Of a stretch of 64,000 bases of DNA, positions 28,770 to 55,400 are shown one piece after another. The position numbers and the translations under genes were made by a program. The stretch's first letter is position 1. Every line of letters starts with the position of its first letter. Source of the stretch: Aquila chrysaetos chrysaetos (lineage: Eukaryota; Chordata; Aves; Accipitriformes; Accipitridae); assembly GCF_900496995.4 (NCBI RefSeq), contig NC_044029.1, positions 1,054,001-1,118,000 on the forward strand. The letters are read 5' to 3'. Under the pieces are notes generated by a model that saw only the letters and a list, made by a program, of their open reading frames with translations, was not told where the DNA came from and did no database searches.

Positions 28770-29620
28770 AGTTATCCATACTATAGTTACGCCGGTTTAT
28801 ACGAATTACTCGACCCGTGTTTTTTCTTATTTTCTTCATGTTTATTAACAGTATTTTTGGCTTGGTGATAGTAGCAACGCTTTCCATGTTTTTGTTACCG
28901 CAAAGTCGTGCCAAAGTGTCCTCTCAAAGCAACTTTTTTCCTGGGATGGGCTCTTTCCCGTTTAGTCCTAAAGCCAGAGAACACGGGAACGCTGTATTTC
29001 GGTGAGTGCTCCCGTCCCTCCCCCCTCTTCCGCCTTTTTCTTCTCCGAGAGTGGCTGAACCAGCACCAGAGATACGAGGCGTAATCGTCTTCGGGGAAGG
29101 GGGGGAAGGGGCAGCGGGCCGGGCTCTCCCCGGCCAATCCTTGGTCAGGGCGGGCTTTTTCAATACTTAAAGCTCGCTCTTTCTCCTCGGGAACAAAAGG
29201 AATGGGAGAGCTTAGGGCTATTTTCGGGTAAGTAACGAAACCCTCCCCTCCTCCCCCAAATAGACACAACACCATTTAAGGAGACACCTTCAGAGAAATA
29301 ATACAATAGATTAGACATGGCTCAGTAGTAGCGTGCCCGGCAATTGCATTACTTTTGTTACAAAATATATCCTTAAAAAAAAACGTACATCCGATGTTTA
29401 TCAAAACATTATAAAACATTGCTTCCTGGTAATCAAACCAATTACTCGGCAAAAAAAAAAAAAGAAAAGAGATGTAAAAGTCTACACTTTCCTAAAGCCG
29501 CCGCGTTATACCGTGCTCGTTAGCGTTTCTTTCGGTAATTGTAGGGGAAAAGAACACACAATTGATCTCTGACGACTTACGAATTACTGGATCCTTGCTG
29601 CAGGTTACTGACGACCTCGG
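28770..29620. other. Spacer between H2A and H1 (module 3)
   Basis: Moderately GC-rich around 29000-29260, otherwise AT-rich. An A-run is near 29452. No gene was seen. Confidence 0.5.
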
Positions 29621-29625
29621 TGCCT

Positions 29626-29666
29626 CAGCTCCTTTAGGGAAAGTGTGGGTGGCTCTTAAAAGAGCC
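29626..29666 (-). terminator. H1 (29710) 3' stem-loop and HDE
   Basis: The minus strand reads GGCTCTTTTAAGAGCC at 29651-29666, preceded by CCAAC as in the other H1 genes. The purine element AAAGGAGCTG is at 29626-29635. Confidence 0.92.
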
Positions 29667-29709
29667 GTTGGATAACAAAATACGGAGAGCAGGACTCTTC
29701 TAGTATAAT

Positions 29710-30372
29710 TTACTTCTTTTTAGGCGCCGCCTTCTTCGCCTTGGCCGCTTTGGGCTTGGCCGCCTTGGGCTTGGCTGCTTTAGGCTTCACCGCCTTCGCC
29801 TTGGCCGGGCTCTTTGCTGCTTTCTTGGGGCGGCCTGCCTTGGCCGCTTTCTTGGGGCTCTTGGCTGCTTTCTTGGCCGCGGCGGCCGCCGGCTTCTTCG
29901 CTTTCTTGGGGCTCTTCTTCACTGCCGCCGCTTTCTTGGGCTTCTTGGCAGCGCCGGCGGGCTTCTTGGCTGCCGGCTTCTTGGGCTTGGCGGCGGCTGC
30001 CCGCTTCTTGGGGGCTTTTTCCTTCACCTCGCCGGGCTTCTTGTTGAGACGGAAGGAGCCGGAGGCGCCGGTGCCCTTGGTCTGCACCAGGGTGCCCTTG
30101 CTGACCAGGCTCTTGAGCCCCAGCTTGATGCGGCTGTTGTTCTTCTCCACATCGTAGCCGCCGGCGGCCAGCGCCTTCTTGAGCGCGGCGAGAGAGAGCC
30201 CCTTGCGCTCCTTGGAGGCGGACACGGCCTTGGTGATCAGCTCGGTGACGCTGGGGCCCGCCGGCTTGCGGGCTCTGGAGCCGCCCCCCGCCGCCTTCTT
30301 CGGCTTCTTGGCGGCGGCCTTGGCGCCGGGCGCGGGCGCATCGGGGGCGGCGGCGGGAGCGGTCTCGGACAT
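29710..30372 (-). CDS. H1: Linker histone H1 (220 aa, H1.10-like)
   Basis: Linker histone with N-tail to about residue 38, winged-helix globular domain at about 39-112 ([12 protein letters not shown] through [11 protein letters not shown]) and basic C-tail. The FRLNKK junction and a [14 protein letters not shown] segment recall chicken H1.10 from memory, so the subtype is only a suggestion. There are two SPKK and one SPAK phosphorylation-type motifs. The ATG opening MSETAPAA is chosen over an in-frame ATG 15 codons upstream that would add a poly-Ala leader. It is convergent with the H2A at 28297. Confidence 0.96.
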   Translation of the reverse strand: MSETAPAAAPDAPAPGAKAAAKKPKKAAGGGSRARKPAGPSVTELITKAVSASKERKGLSLAALKKALAAGGYDVEKNNSRIKLGLKSLVSKGTLVQTKGTGASGSFRLNKKPGEVKEKAPKKRAAAAKPKKPAAKKPAGAAKKPKKAAAVKKSPKKAKKPAAAAAKKAAKSPKKAAKAGRPKKAAKSPAKAKAVKPKAAKPKAAKPKAAKAKKAAPKKK

Positions 30373-30445
30373 CGCGGCGGCGGCGGCGGCAGCGTCCTCT
30401 GCGGAGCAGGCGAACACAATTGGGCTGGCGCGGGTCAGATGCTCG

Positions 30446-30539
30446 TATTTTTAGAGAGGAGCCGCGCGGTGATTGGTGCGTTGCAGAGCCCGCCCCGCTG
30501 CACGGCCGGGGAGCCCTTCGGTGTGCTCGATTTGTGTTT
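30446..30539 (-). promoter_or_regulatory. H1 (29710) promoter
   Basis: On the minus strand: an atypical TATA-like TAAAAATA (30446-30453), CCAAT as ATTGG at 30472-30476, and the H1 box AAACACAA (TTGTGTTT at 30532-30539). The ATTGGTGCGTTGC core is shared with the 4035 promoter. Confidence 0.87.
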
Positions 30540-30544
30540 CTTTG

Positions 30545-39297
<8,753 letters not shown>

Positions 39298-39338
39298 ACG
39301 CCTCTTCGCTCCCCGACCGACCACCTCGAGAACCCAAA

Positions 39339-39380
39339 GGCTCTTTTAAGAGCCACCCACTTTTTCCTTTAAAAGAGCTG
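39339..39380 (+). terminator. H4 (38986) 3' stem-loop and HDE
   Basis: GGCTCTTTTAAGAGCC at 39339-39354 after CCCAAA. The purine element AAAAGAGCTG is at 39371-39380. Confidence 0.94.
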
Positions 39381-40024
39381 TGTCGCGTTGCTCCACTTGC
39401 CCGAGTTGTTGCCACGTTTCTGCTTCTGTGCCCCCGTCCTCCTTATCGTACCCCCATCTCGCTTTTCTTGCCGACCTGCAGCCGGGCTGGCGAGCCTTGC
39501 AGTCCGCCTCTGGGTTTCTCTCTAGCGCCATGCTGCCGCATCGTTTCCCTTCCCAGCTCTTCTGCCTGCTCTTTCCTTTCCGGCAGCCGCTTTCGTAAGA
39601 GCTTGCTGGGGCGCTGCGCCCTGCCACGCGAGCGCTCTGCTACTTTGCGGCTCTTCCCGAGGCATTTACCGACGCCCAGAAGTCCCTGGAAACCGCCGCG
39701 GCCCTGCAGGGCGAGCCTAGAGCCTCTCTCATCCGCGGCTGTGTGCGGAAAAAACACGGGCCGAGGCAACAGCCCCCCCCCCCCCCCCCAAAAAAAAAGA
39801 AAAAAAAGGAAAGAAGCGAAACCCGGCTCCGTCTCGCCGAGTTCTCTACTGCAGGGCGACACATCCTTCGCTTCCTCCTGCCCGAAGCGGGGAAAGGGCC
39901 GTGACCACACCGGCTTCACCTCAGGCGCGAAGCGCGGAAGGGAGCTCGCTCCGCCGCGGAGGGGGCTGGCGGCCTCCCACAGGCGCCGGGCCCCGCCCCG
40001 GCGGCGAGCGGGTTAAGCGCCCTC

Positions 40025-40040
40025 GCTCTTTGAAGAGCCC
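40025..40040. other. Orphan stem-loop-like palindrome (left arm)
   Basis: GCTCTTTGAAGAGC lies about 345 bases beyond the H2A stem-loop and about 730 bases past the H4 stop codon. It has a 5-bp GCTCT/AGAGC stem like histone stem-loops but a TTGA loop and no CCCAAA/ACCC flanks. Beside it is an ATTGG (40052-40056). It is repeated in the right arm near 44273-44288. Confidence 0.5.
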
Positions 40041-40358
40041 GCGCGGGCGGCGATTGGCTCCGGGCGATTCCGCGCTCGCTCGGCAGAGCCGGCGCTCCGC
40101 TCGCCGGGCGCTCGCCCCAGCACAGCCCCCGCCCCGGGCACCGCCCGCTCGGGAGAGCGGCGCGATCGAGCCTCCGCCCGCTAGCCGCTGCGGGGCCCGC
40201 GAGGAACACGCTGGCTTCCCGGCCGCGCCTGAGCTCGGCGGCTCATAACTGGGCCGGGGCGGCTACAGAGGGGAGACACCCCCCCTTCTAACGCGAGCGG
40301 ACCCTCCCCTGAGGAACGCACGCACGCCGTTCCCCTGCCCCCCGCGCAGCAGCATCTC

Positions 40359-40398
40359 CAGCTCCTTCGCGAGGCTGTGGGTGGCTCTGAAAAGAGCC
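40359..40398 (-). terminator. H2A (40444) 3' stem-loop and HDE
   Basis: The minus strand reads GGCTCTTTTCAGAGCC at 40383-40398 (TTTC loop) after CCCAAA. The purine element GAAGGAGCTG is at 40359-40368. Confidence 0.93.
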
Positions 40399-40443
40399 TT
40401 TGGGTTTCGCTTCTGTGCTCGGAGGCGCTCCTCCCGGCCCGGT

Positions 40444-40869
<426 letters not shown>

Positions 40870-40928
40870 TTAAGCTCCCGCTGCCGCTGGAGAGAAGCAG
40901 GTGAGTTACCCGCGCCCTGCGGCCCGCC

Positions 40929-41082
40929 CTTATATCCCTTCCCTTTGCGCGGCCGCCGGCTCCTGATAGGCCGAGGCCCCGACCGGAGAACGCGCACCCA
41001 ATGGCCGAGCGAATCCCGTCCTGGCCAATAGCGAGGGGCGCAGCTCCGAAAGGCCTCCGCCCGCCCTCTCGCGGCGGCCAAT
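40929..41082 (-). promoter_or_regulatory. H2A (40444) promoter
   Basis: ATATAAG on the minus strand (CTTATAT at 40929-40935), CCTATCAG (CTGATAGG at 40963-40970), and plus-strand CCAAT pentamers at 40998-41002, 41025-41029 and 41078-41082. It is unpaired: no divergent H2B. Confidence 0.88.
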
Positions 41083-41608
41083 GACGAGGCGGCAGGGGCG
41101 GGATTCGGCAGGCGGCTCCGCCCGGAACGAACGATCGCTCCCGCCGCCGCCCGGACCCGCGGGGGCCGCGCCGCGCCGCCCCGTATTTGCCTGTACTTTC
41201 TCTTTGGCTTGATTGTTTTAGAGCAGCCGGGTCGGCAACGTGCGCGTTGGGAGGCCGGAGCTGAGGAGGGGGGAGAGAGGAAGAGAGAGGCACGGTGGCT
41301 GTGTCAGCGAGCGGGAGTAAAGGAGGGGAAAGGGCGGGGGGGGTTACCGGGAGAGCCGAAAGGCGGTAGTCCTCTTCCCCGAGGGAAGATTTCGACCCTT
41401 CCTAACACCGGGTCACCCCGACGTTTTCCGGCCTTTCAAAACTGTACACAGCTTCCATGCATCGGACAATCACCACAGCTCCCTCCCTTCCGTCCCGCCC
41501 ACCCCAACTGCTGAGGGGAACACTACTGGAACATGTTTCATTAAGTGAATTTTAGGAATGTTTTATAGAATATGATTATTGAAAAATAAAACTTGTGCAG
41601 CAGTGTCA

Positions 41609-41648
41609 CAGCTCTTTCATTGTGTATGGAGTGGCTCTTAAAAGAGCC
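41609..41648 (-). terminator. H3 (41702) 3' stem-loop and HDE
   Basis: The minus strand reads GGCTCTTTTAAGAGCC at 41633-41648. The 5' flank is CACAAA instead of CCCAAA. The purine element GAAAGAGCTG is at 41609-41618. Confidence 0.93.
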
Positions 41649-41701
41649 TTTGTGTTGGTTAGAGTAATTTCTCAAAGTACGTGGTACATTTCCAAACCGG
41701 T

Positions 41702-42242
<541 letters not shown>

Positions 42243-43231
42243 TGGATTCGAAGTTTAAAAATCCCGCCGGGGCAGGTACCGCCCACCCCTTTCAGTCATT
42301 GTTCTGGCTACGGACCGCTACCGCCTCAGCTGGCCGTTCCTTTATCACTGTGTAGTTTTTCCATTTCTGGAAACCCTTCATGTACTATTGATTTCAAATT
42401 CTTTTCGGCAGTGTGTGAGTTAATATTTAAGACTTGCCTTTTGAAATATTTTATTCATTTTACTGTGTAATTTTCCTTTTTTTCAAATAGATATTTCTGT
42501 GCAGACTTAAGGATAAATTTTCACTGGAAGATACAGATGCTTTTATTTAAACACTTTAAAACATTTCAGAAAGAAACAGTATATAAAAAGAGAAAACAGG
42601 GAAAAAAGATGGCAGTTGGAAAAAATAGGTTGGAAGGCATAAATAAAATTGAGATATTAGAAAAAAAAGTTTCATCAAAGAATCAAAAAGATTCACTCCT
42701 TTTACTCCCTATTAATACCAGATGAACACATCAACGGTGCTGAAGTTTTAGGTGCAATCGGACAGCGACTGCGAGACCGGTTTCCAGTAGTGTTCCCCTC
42801 AGCAGTTGGGGTGGGCGGGACGGAAGGGAGGGAGCTGTGGTGATTGTCCGATGCATGGAAGCTGTGTACAGTTTTGAAAGGCCGGAAAACGTCGGGGTGA
42901 CCCGGTGTTAGGAAGGGTCGAAATCTTCCCTCGGGGAAGAGGACTACCGCCTTTCGGCTCTCCCGGTAACCCCCCCCGCCCTTTCCCCTCCTTTACTCCC
43001 GCTCGCTGACACAGCCACCGTGCCTCTCTCTTCCTCTCTCCCCCCCTCCTCAGCTCCGGCCTCCCAACGCGCACGTTGCCGACCCGGCTGCTCTAAAACA
43101 ATCAAGCCAAAGAGAAAGTACAGGCAAATACGGGGCGGCGCGGCGCGGCCCCCGCGGGTCCGGGCGGCGGCGGGAGCGATCGTTCGTTCCGGGCGGAGCC
43201 GCCTGCCGAATCCCGCCCCTGCCGCCTCGTC

Positions 43232-43386
43232 ATTGGCCGCCGCGAGAGGGCGGGCGGAGGCCTTTCGGAGCTGCGCCCCTCGCTATTGGCCAGGACGGGA
43301 TTCGCTCGGCCATTGGGTGCGCGTTCTCCGGTCGGGGCCTCGGCCTATCAGGAGCCGGCGGCCGCGCAAAGGGAAGGGATATAAGG
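43232..43386 (+). promoter_or_regulatory. H2A (43481) promoter
   Basis: ATTGG at 43232-43236, 43285-43289 and 43312-43316, CCTATCAG at 43344-43351 and GATATAAGG around 43378-43386. Identical to the left-arm promoter. Confidence 0.88.
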
Positions 43387-43444
43387 GCGGGCCGCAGGGC
43401 GCGGGTAACTCACCTGCTTCTCTCCAGCGGCAGCGGGAGCTTAA

Positions 43445-43870
<426 letters not shown>

Positions 43871-43915
43871 ACCGGGCCGGGAGGAGCGCCTCCAAGCACA
43901 GAAGCGAAACCCAAA

Positions 43916-43955
43916 GGCTCTTTTCAGAGCCACCCACAGCCTCGCGAAGGAGCTG
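43916..43955 (+). terminator. H2A (43481) 3' stem-loop and HDE
   Basis: GGCTCTTTTCAGAGCC at 43916-43931 (TTTC loop) after CCCAAA. The purine element GAAGGAGCTG is at 43946-43955. Confidence 0.93.
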
Positions 43956-44936
43956 GAGATGCTGCTGCGCGGGGGGCAGGGGAACGGCGTGCGTGCGTTC
44001 CTCAGGGGAGGGTCCGCTCGCGTTAGAAGGGGGGGTGTCTCCCCTCTGTAGCCGCCCCGGCCCAGTTATGAGCCGCCGAGCTCAGGCGCGGCCGGGAAGC
44101 CAGCGTGTTCCTCGCGGGCCCCGCAGCGGCTAGCGGGCGGAGGCTCGATCGCGCCGCTCTCCCGAGCGGGCGGTGCCCGGGGCGGGGGCTGTGCTGGGGC
44201 GAGCGCCCGGCGAGCGGAGCGCCGGCTCTGCCGAGCGAGCGCGGAATCGCCCGGAGCCAATCGCCGCCCGCGCGGGCTCTTCAAAGAGCGAGGGCGCTTA
44301 ACCCGCTCGCCGCCGGGGCGGGGCCCGGCGCCTGTGGGAGGCCGCCAGCCCCCTCCGCGGCGGAGCGAGCTCCCTTCCGCGCTTCGCCGCCTGAGGTGAA
44401 GCCGGTGTGGTCACGGCCCTTTCCCCGCTTCGGGCAGGAGGAAGCGAAGGATGTGTCGCCCTGCAGTAGAGAACTCGGCGAGACGGAGCCGGGTTTCGCT
44501 TCTTTCCTTTTTTTTCTTTTTTTTTGGGGGGGGGGGGGGGGGGGCTGTTGCCTCGGCCCGTGTTTTTTCCGCACACAGCCGCGGATGAGAGAGGCTCTAG
44601 GCTCGCCCTGCAGGGCCGCGGCGGTTTCCAGGGACTTCTGGGCGTCGGTAAATGCCTCGGGAAGAGCCGCAAAGTAGCAGAGCGCTCGCGTGGCAGGGCG
44701 CAGCGCCCCAGCAAGCTCTTACGAAAGCGGCTGCCGGAAAGGAAAGAGCAGGCAGAAGAGCTGGGAAGGGAAACGATGCGGCAGCATGGCGCTAGAGAGA
44801 AACCCAGAGGCGGACTGCAAGGCTCGCCAGCCCGGCTGCAGGTCGGCAAGAAAAGCGAGATGGGGGTACGATAAGGAGGACGGGGGCACAGAAGCAAAAA
44901 CGTGGCAACAACTCGGGCAAGTGGAGCAACGCGACA

Positions 44937-44978
44937 CGGCTCTTTTAAAGGAAAAAGTGAGTGGCTCTTAAAAGAGCC
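44937..44978 (-). terminator. H4 (45020) 3' stem-loop and altered HDE
   Basis: The minus strand reads GGCTCTTTTAAGAGCC at 44963-44978 after CCCAAA. The 3' flank is ACTCA (ACCCA in the left arm), and the purine element is AAAAGAGCCG (44937-44946), one base from the left arm's AAAAGAGCTG. Confidence 0.92.
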
Positions 44979-45019
44979 TTTGGGTTCTCGAGGTGGTCGG
45001 TCGGGGAGCGAAGAGGCGT

Positions 45020-51180
<6,161 letters not shown>

Positions 51181-51596
51181 AGGGGAGCGGCTCGGCCGAG
51201 GCAGGCAGCTCTGCAGGCGCGGCCGGGACCGCGGGGCGAAGCTGTGTTACTTCCACGGCTTTAATCTCGGTTTACCCCGAGACCAACCGTTCAAACCACT
51301 CTGTTTTTTGCCCTGTGCTGGAGCGGACCTTCTAAAGCACAAGATTTCACGCCGGCTGTGCCCATTCAGCCGTTGGTAAAATTTTAATTTAAAAGATAAA
51401 ACGAAAGCTGCTCTCTCCCGAGGTCTCTGCGGCTCCACGCCGCGGAGTTTCTGGGGTCCCTTTCCCCTCATTTCTGTTCCTTCCAAGGGGAAACTCCGTT
51501 AGCTGGTCGGACAGGCGCCCCCCTCCCCGCCCGCGAAGAAACGGGGTGCATCGGCAGTAAATTTCGGGAAGAAAAAGCCCTTTTGGGACCGGGAAG

Positions 51597-51677
51597 AAAC
51601 ACAACGGCCGCGGCGCGGGCGGCGGGGCGGGGCGGGGCGGGCGGCACCAATCAGCTGCCGCCGCGCTGCTATAAAAG
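51597..51677 (+). promoter_or_regulatory. H1 (51731) promoter
   Basis: H1 box AAACACAA at 51597-51604, GGGGCGG repeats, CCAAT at 51647-51651 and TATAAAAG at 51670-51677: the full H1 arrangement in the forward direction. Confidence 0.92.
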
Positions 51678-51730
51678 GGGGTGGCGGCGCTAGCGCTGCT
51701 ATTGTTCGCGCGGACGCGGCGGGAGGCGCT

Positions 51731-52396
51731 ATGGCCGAGACCGCGCCCGTCCCTGCGCCCGACGTCGCCGCTGCCGCAGCCCAGGCCCCGGCCAAGGCTG
51801 CGGCCGCCGCCAAGAAGCCGAAGAAGGCGGCGGGCAGCTCCAGAGCCCGCAAGGCGGCGGGTCCCAGTGTCACCGAGCTGATCACCAAGGTCGTGTCCGC
51901 CTCCAAGGAGCGCAAGGGGCTCTCGCTCGCCGCGCTCAAGAAGGCGCTGGCCGCCGGCGGTTACGATGTCGAGAAGAGCAACAGTCGTATTAAGCTGGGG
52001 CTCAAGAGCCTGGTCAGCAAGGGCACCCTGGTGCAGACCAAGGGCACCGGCGCCTCCGGTTCCTTTCGTCTTAGCAAGAAGCCCGGCGAAGTGAAGGAAA
52101 AAGCCCCCAAGAAGCGGGCAGCAGCTGCCAAGCCCAAGAAGCCGGCAGCCAAGAAGCCCAAGAAAGTGGTGACAGCGAAGAAGAGCCCCAAGAAAGCCAA
52201 GAAACCGGCGGCCGCCGCGGCCAAGAAAGCGGCCAAGAGCCCCAAGAAGGTGACCAAGGCTGCCAAGCCCAAAAAAGCGGCGGCAGCGGCGAAGAGGCCG
52301 GCCAAACCGAAGGCGGTGAAGCCCAAGGCAGCTAAGCCCAAGGCGGCCAAGCCCAAAGCAGCCAAGGCGACGAAGGCGGCGCCCAAGAAGAAATAA
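51731..52396 (+). CDS. H1: Divergent linker histone H1 (221 aa)
   Basis: Linker histone with N-tail to about residue 43, globular domain at about 44-117 and C-tail to 221. Against the other two H1 genes the globular region carries P42A, A54V and N83S. In the C-tail the third CDK-type motif (KSPAK) is changed to KRPAK, leaving two SPKK sites. The start MAETAPVP lies about 54 bases after TATA. It stands alone, without an adjacent H2A/H2B pair. Its stop codon is embedded in AATAAA (52392-52397). Confidence 0.96.
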   Translation: MAETAPVPAPDVAAAAAQAPAKAAAAAKKPKKAAGSSRARKAAGPSVTELITKVVSASKERKGLSLAALKKALAAGGYDVEKSNSRIKLGLKSLVSKGTLVQTKGTGASGSFRLSKKPGEVKEKAPKKRAAAAKPKKPAAKKPKKVVTAKKSPKKAKKPAAAAAKKAAKSPKKVTKAAKPKKAAAAAKRPAKPKAVKPKAAKPKAAKPKAAKATKAAPKKK

Positions 52397-52439
52397 ATCG
52401 TTCTGAAAAAATTTTGTCTGCTTTGCAGATAAAGCCAAC

Positions 52440-52455
52440 GGCTCTTTTAAGAGCC
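52440..52455 (+). terminator. H1 (51731) 3' stem-loop
   Basis: GGCTCTTTTAAGAGCC preceded by CCAAC, the H1-type flank. The downstream purine element is weak (GTAAGAGTTG at 52471-52480). Confidence 0.92.
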
Positions 52456-52489
52456 ACCCAAGCTTTCCCAGTAAGAGTTGAAATGCTTT

Positions 52490-55400
52490 ATTTAAGTTCA
52501 TGTTGTGTGGGTGTGCGTGTAATCTTTATTTCTGTTCTTCAGCATTACTCCTGCTTAATCAAGGTGGTTCCGGTAAGAACACAAACTTTCTCGCTCTTGT
52601 TCCCGCAGGTGCCGGGCGGCACCGCAGCAGCGTTCACCGCTGTACGGCTCCTTTCAACACAGCCGGGCGGGCGTGGGTGCAAACAGGTTCCCGGTAGCCG
52701 CAAGAAATCGGTGCGAGCCCAAAGTCCCCGTGGAAGTCGGGCAGCGCTCACGGCGGGTGTGTGTGTGTGCTGCAGCTCCCCGTAGCTTCTCTCCGATCAG
52801 CCGGGGGCGAAGAGCCGCGCTCGGAAGCGCTCCCGCCCGCTCCCCGGAGCTTTACCGGTTTCGAAAAGCCCGCGCTGCGCAGAGGTTGGCCGCGATTCTC
52901 GGGCTTTTCTTGTGTACAGCAGTTTTCGGGTTAAACAGCCGCTCCACTTTTTTTTTTTTCACTCGGCGGAAGAGGTTTATGAACTTCCTGGGTACGTGCT
53001 CGCTACCCCTTCCGTGGGCTTTTTCACTCCCAGTCCACTTCTGTCCCCTGCAAACTCGTCCCTTCCCTGGAAATCGCAGGACAAGCGGGGTCCGAAAGGA
53101 CACGGGTATTTCGAGGAGCCTTGCGAGAAGTCCTTGGTGCTGCCCGCCGGTCCTTGGCCGGGTGCCGGGGGCTCATTTTGGCAACGGAGACGCTGGCAGC
53201 GGTAGGAACCCGCGGCGGTCGGAGCCTCCCGCACATCTCCCCCCTTGCCTCCCCCCCTCGCTTGGGTTTATGACCTCTTCCTCTGTATGACATACAAACC
53301 TGCATGCATATCCCACTTTTTTTTCTGAAATTATCAGGCAATATCCCAACAGCCCGAATTCCTGAGCTCACATGCCTGGGCCCCTGTTTGGGATGGAGAT
53401 GTACCTACCAGACCTTCATAGTTACCATAAGCAAAGGGTGTTGGGAGTCACACCCACAAATTCTCGAAGGGTTTCACCCAACTAGGTGCCCTGACCGGAG
53501 GAGAGTGGGTCAACTGTGATTTTCCAGCCCGCTACAACTAGTCAGGGGGGAGTAGATTTTGACTGGGTATGGTCAAACAGCAGGTACGCTGCTGTAGCAA
53601 ATGTGATATTCATGCTTAATTTATCTTTTTACAGCTGACCCCAAAAAGGCAAAACCCAGTTACAGTAGCGTGGGCAAAACTGTATCACACATATCCATGC
53701 TAATTTGAATTGACCTCGGTGGGACGGCCCTGGAATAAACATTTCGGCCCCTGGAATGAGTCAGAGTAATGACGGCAGTTCACTCTTGGCCTGTTGCAAC
53801 TTACCCTCCCTGCTCGCTTGGGGAAGGGATCAGGGCATTTCTTTCCCTTTTCTGAGAGGTAAGGGGGAAAACTCCAATTACTGTAACTGTTCTTTAAGAA
53901 AATTCAGTTGGAGCAGTTACCTACCTTGGCTACTGCAGTAGTTGAGATTTAGAAAATCAGTGCATTACTGAACACAAGTGGTGATGGAGAGCACTGGCCT
54001 ATGTACAATAATACCAGTCTAAAATACCGTTACAAGCAAAGAGTACATAGCTGTGGCTTCAGCTGAATGGACTTTATAGTCCTTAGCTGGAGATAGCTGC
54101 CAAATAATGTACGAGATTGTTCTACGCTACGAACAAGAAGTGTATGTGTATGCAGGAACACTGAACGGACTCTGTACAGGCTCCAGTGGATATATTGTCC
54201 AGTACAGGGACAAAATTAACATCAAGCCAAAAAATCCCACTAAACTTGTAAAGCTGAGCTGGGTAGCCTAGCATAGATAGCCACTGGATAATTTTTTTCC
54301 CAACTGGAAAAAGTGAGTACAGTGACAAAGAACAAGAGTGCTCTGAGAAAAATCAGCTTTCAGGGACAAATGTAATGTCATGTCTATGCCAATTGCACAC
54401 TGGCGTATCAGTCAGTACCCCTAATTCATTGTTTCTCATCCTCCTTCCCCTTTAGTCTGTGCACTGCTAACCCTGTGGATGCCAGCTCGTCTCAGCTGAG
54501 CATGCACAACTCCACACTGATTGTCCCTCAGAAATAGCTTATCTTGAATTACTGAGTCACTGCCACAGTGTTTGATCACTCATCATCTTCAACAGGCCAC
54601 TTTCCAGCTTCCTAGGAGCCGTTTCCTATTCTGGTCATAAGAGAAGTTGATATCCTAAGAAAAAAATCCTGGGATACTACTCTGCTGTCATGGTTCAAAT
54701 TTCTAGCTAACCTGCTGAGCTGAGGTTGAAGCATGTGATTTATGATTGCAGTGGAGAGGGAACATATCTTACTCTTGTATGACATCCTTTTTGGATATCT
54801 GGGCATTAATTTATTTCCCAGGACATCTCCATGGCCATGCAGCTTCTATTTACTGAACTTTATATATAGGCTATTTCATGTCCCTAGCTTGTTCCATATT
54901 TGCAAACTGCTCAGACTACTGCATATTCTAAGATGAACAGCAGATTTCTTAAATTTCTACAATGCCCTCACTGCATGGACATTTTCCTACCCTACAGACT
55001 CTAAGGAACATGAATACCACTGCCTGGAACACAGGTAATATGGTAAGCAGAGCTTTAAGATCTCAGGCACAAAACACATTTTGTCTTTTGTGAATAATTC
55101 TGACCTGGGAACTGGATTGGAATCAGGCTGAACAGTAATTCTGTGTAATGATTTGGTGTGGAGAACTGAGCTGCTGGTGGTCAAAGAGGAGGTGGCTTAA
55201 CAGGAGGCAAAAAAAAGGTGGTGTTCAGCGAGTGGCTATGCTTTGACAGAATACACAAGTATCCACTTTATGATTTTAAATGCTAAGATGCTCAAAAATT
55301 TGGAGGAAGGTAAAAAAAAAAATGGGTTCAGAATTGGAAATTATAACAAGGAAGACCTGCTTTCATTTATTTTCTCTTCCATAGGGTCAACTTTTTATTT

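Noticed and set aside
51389-52501. 370-codon open frame antisense to H1
   Set aside because: The complement of AAG/GCC-rich H1 codons yields long Leu/Gly/Ala frames. The other H1 genes show the same effect.
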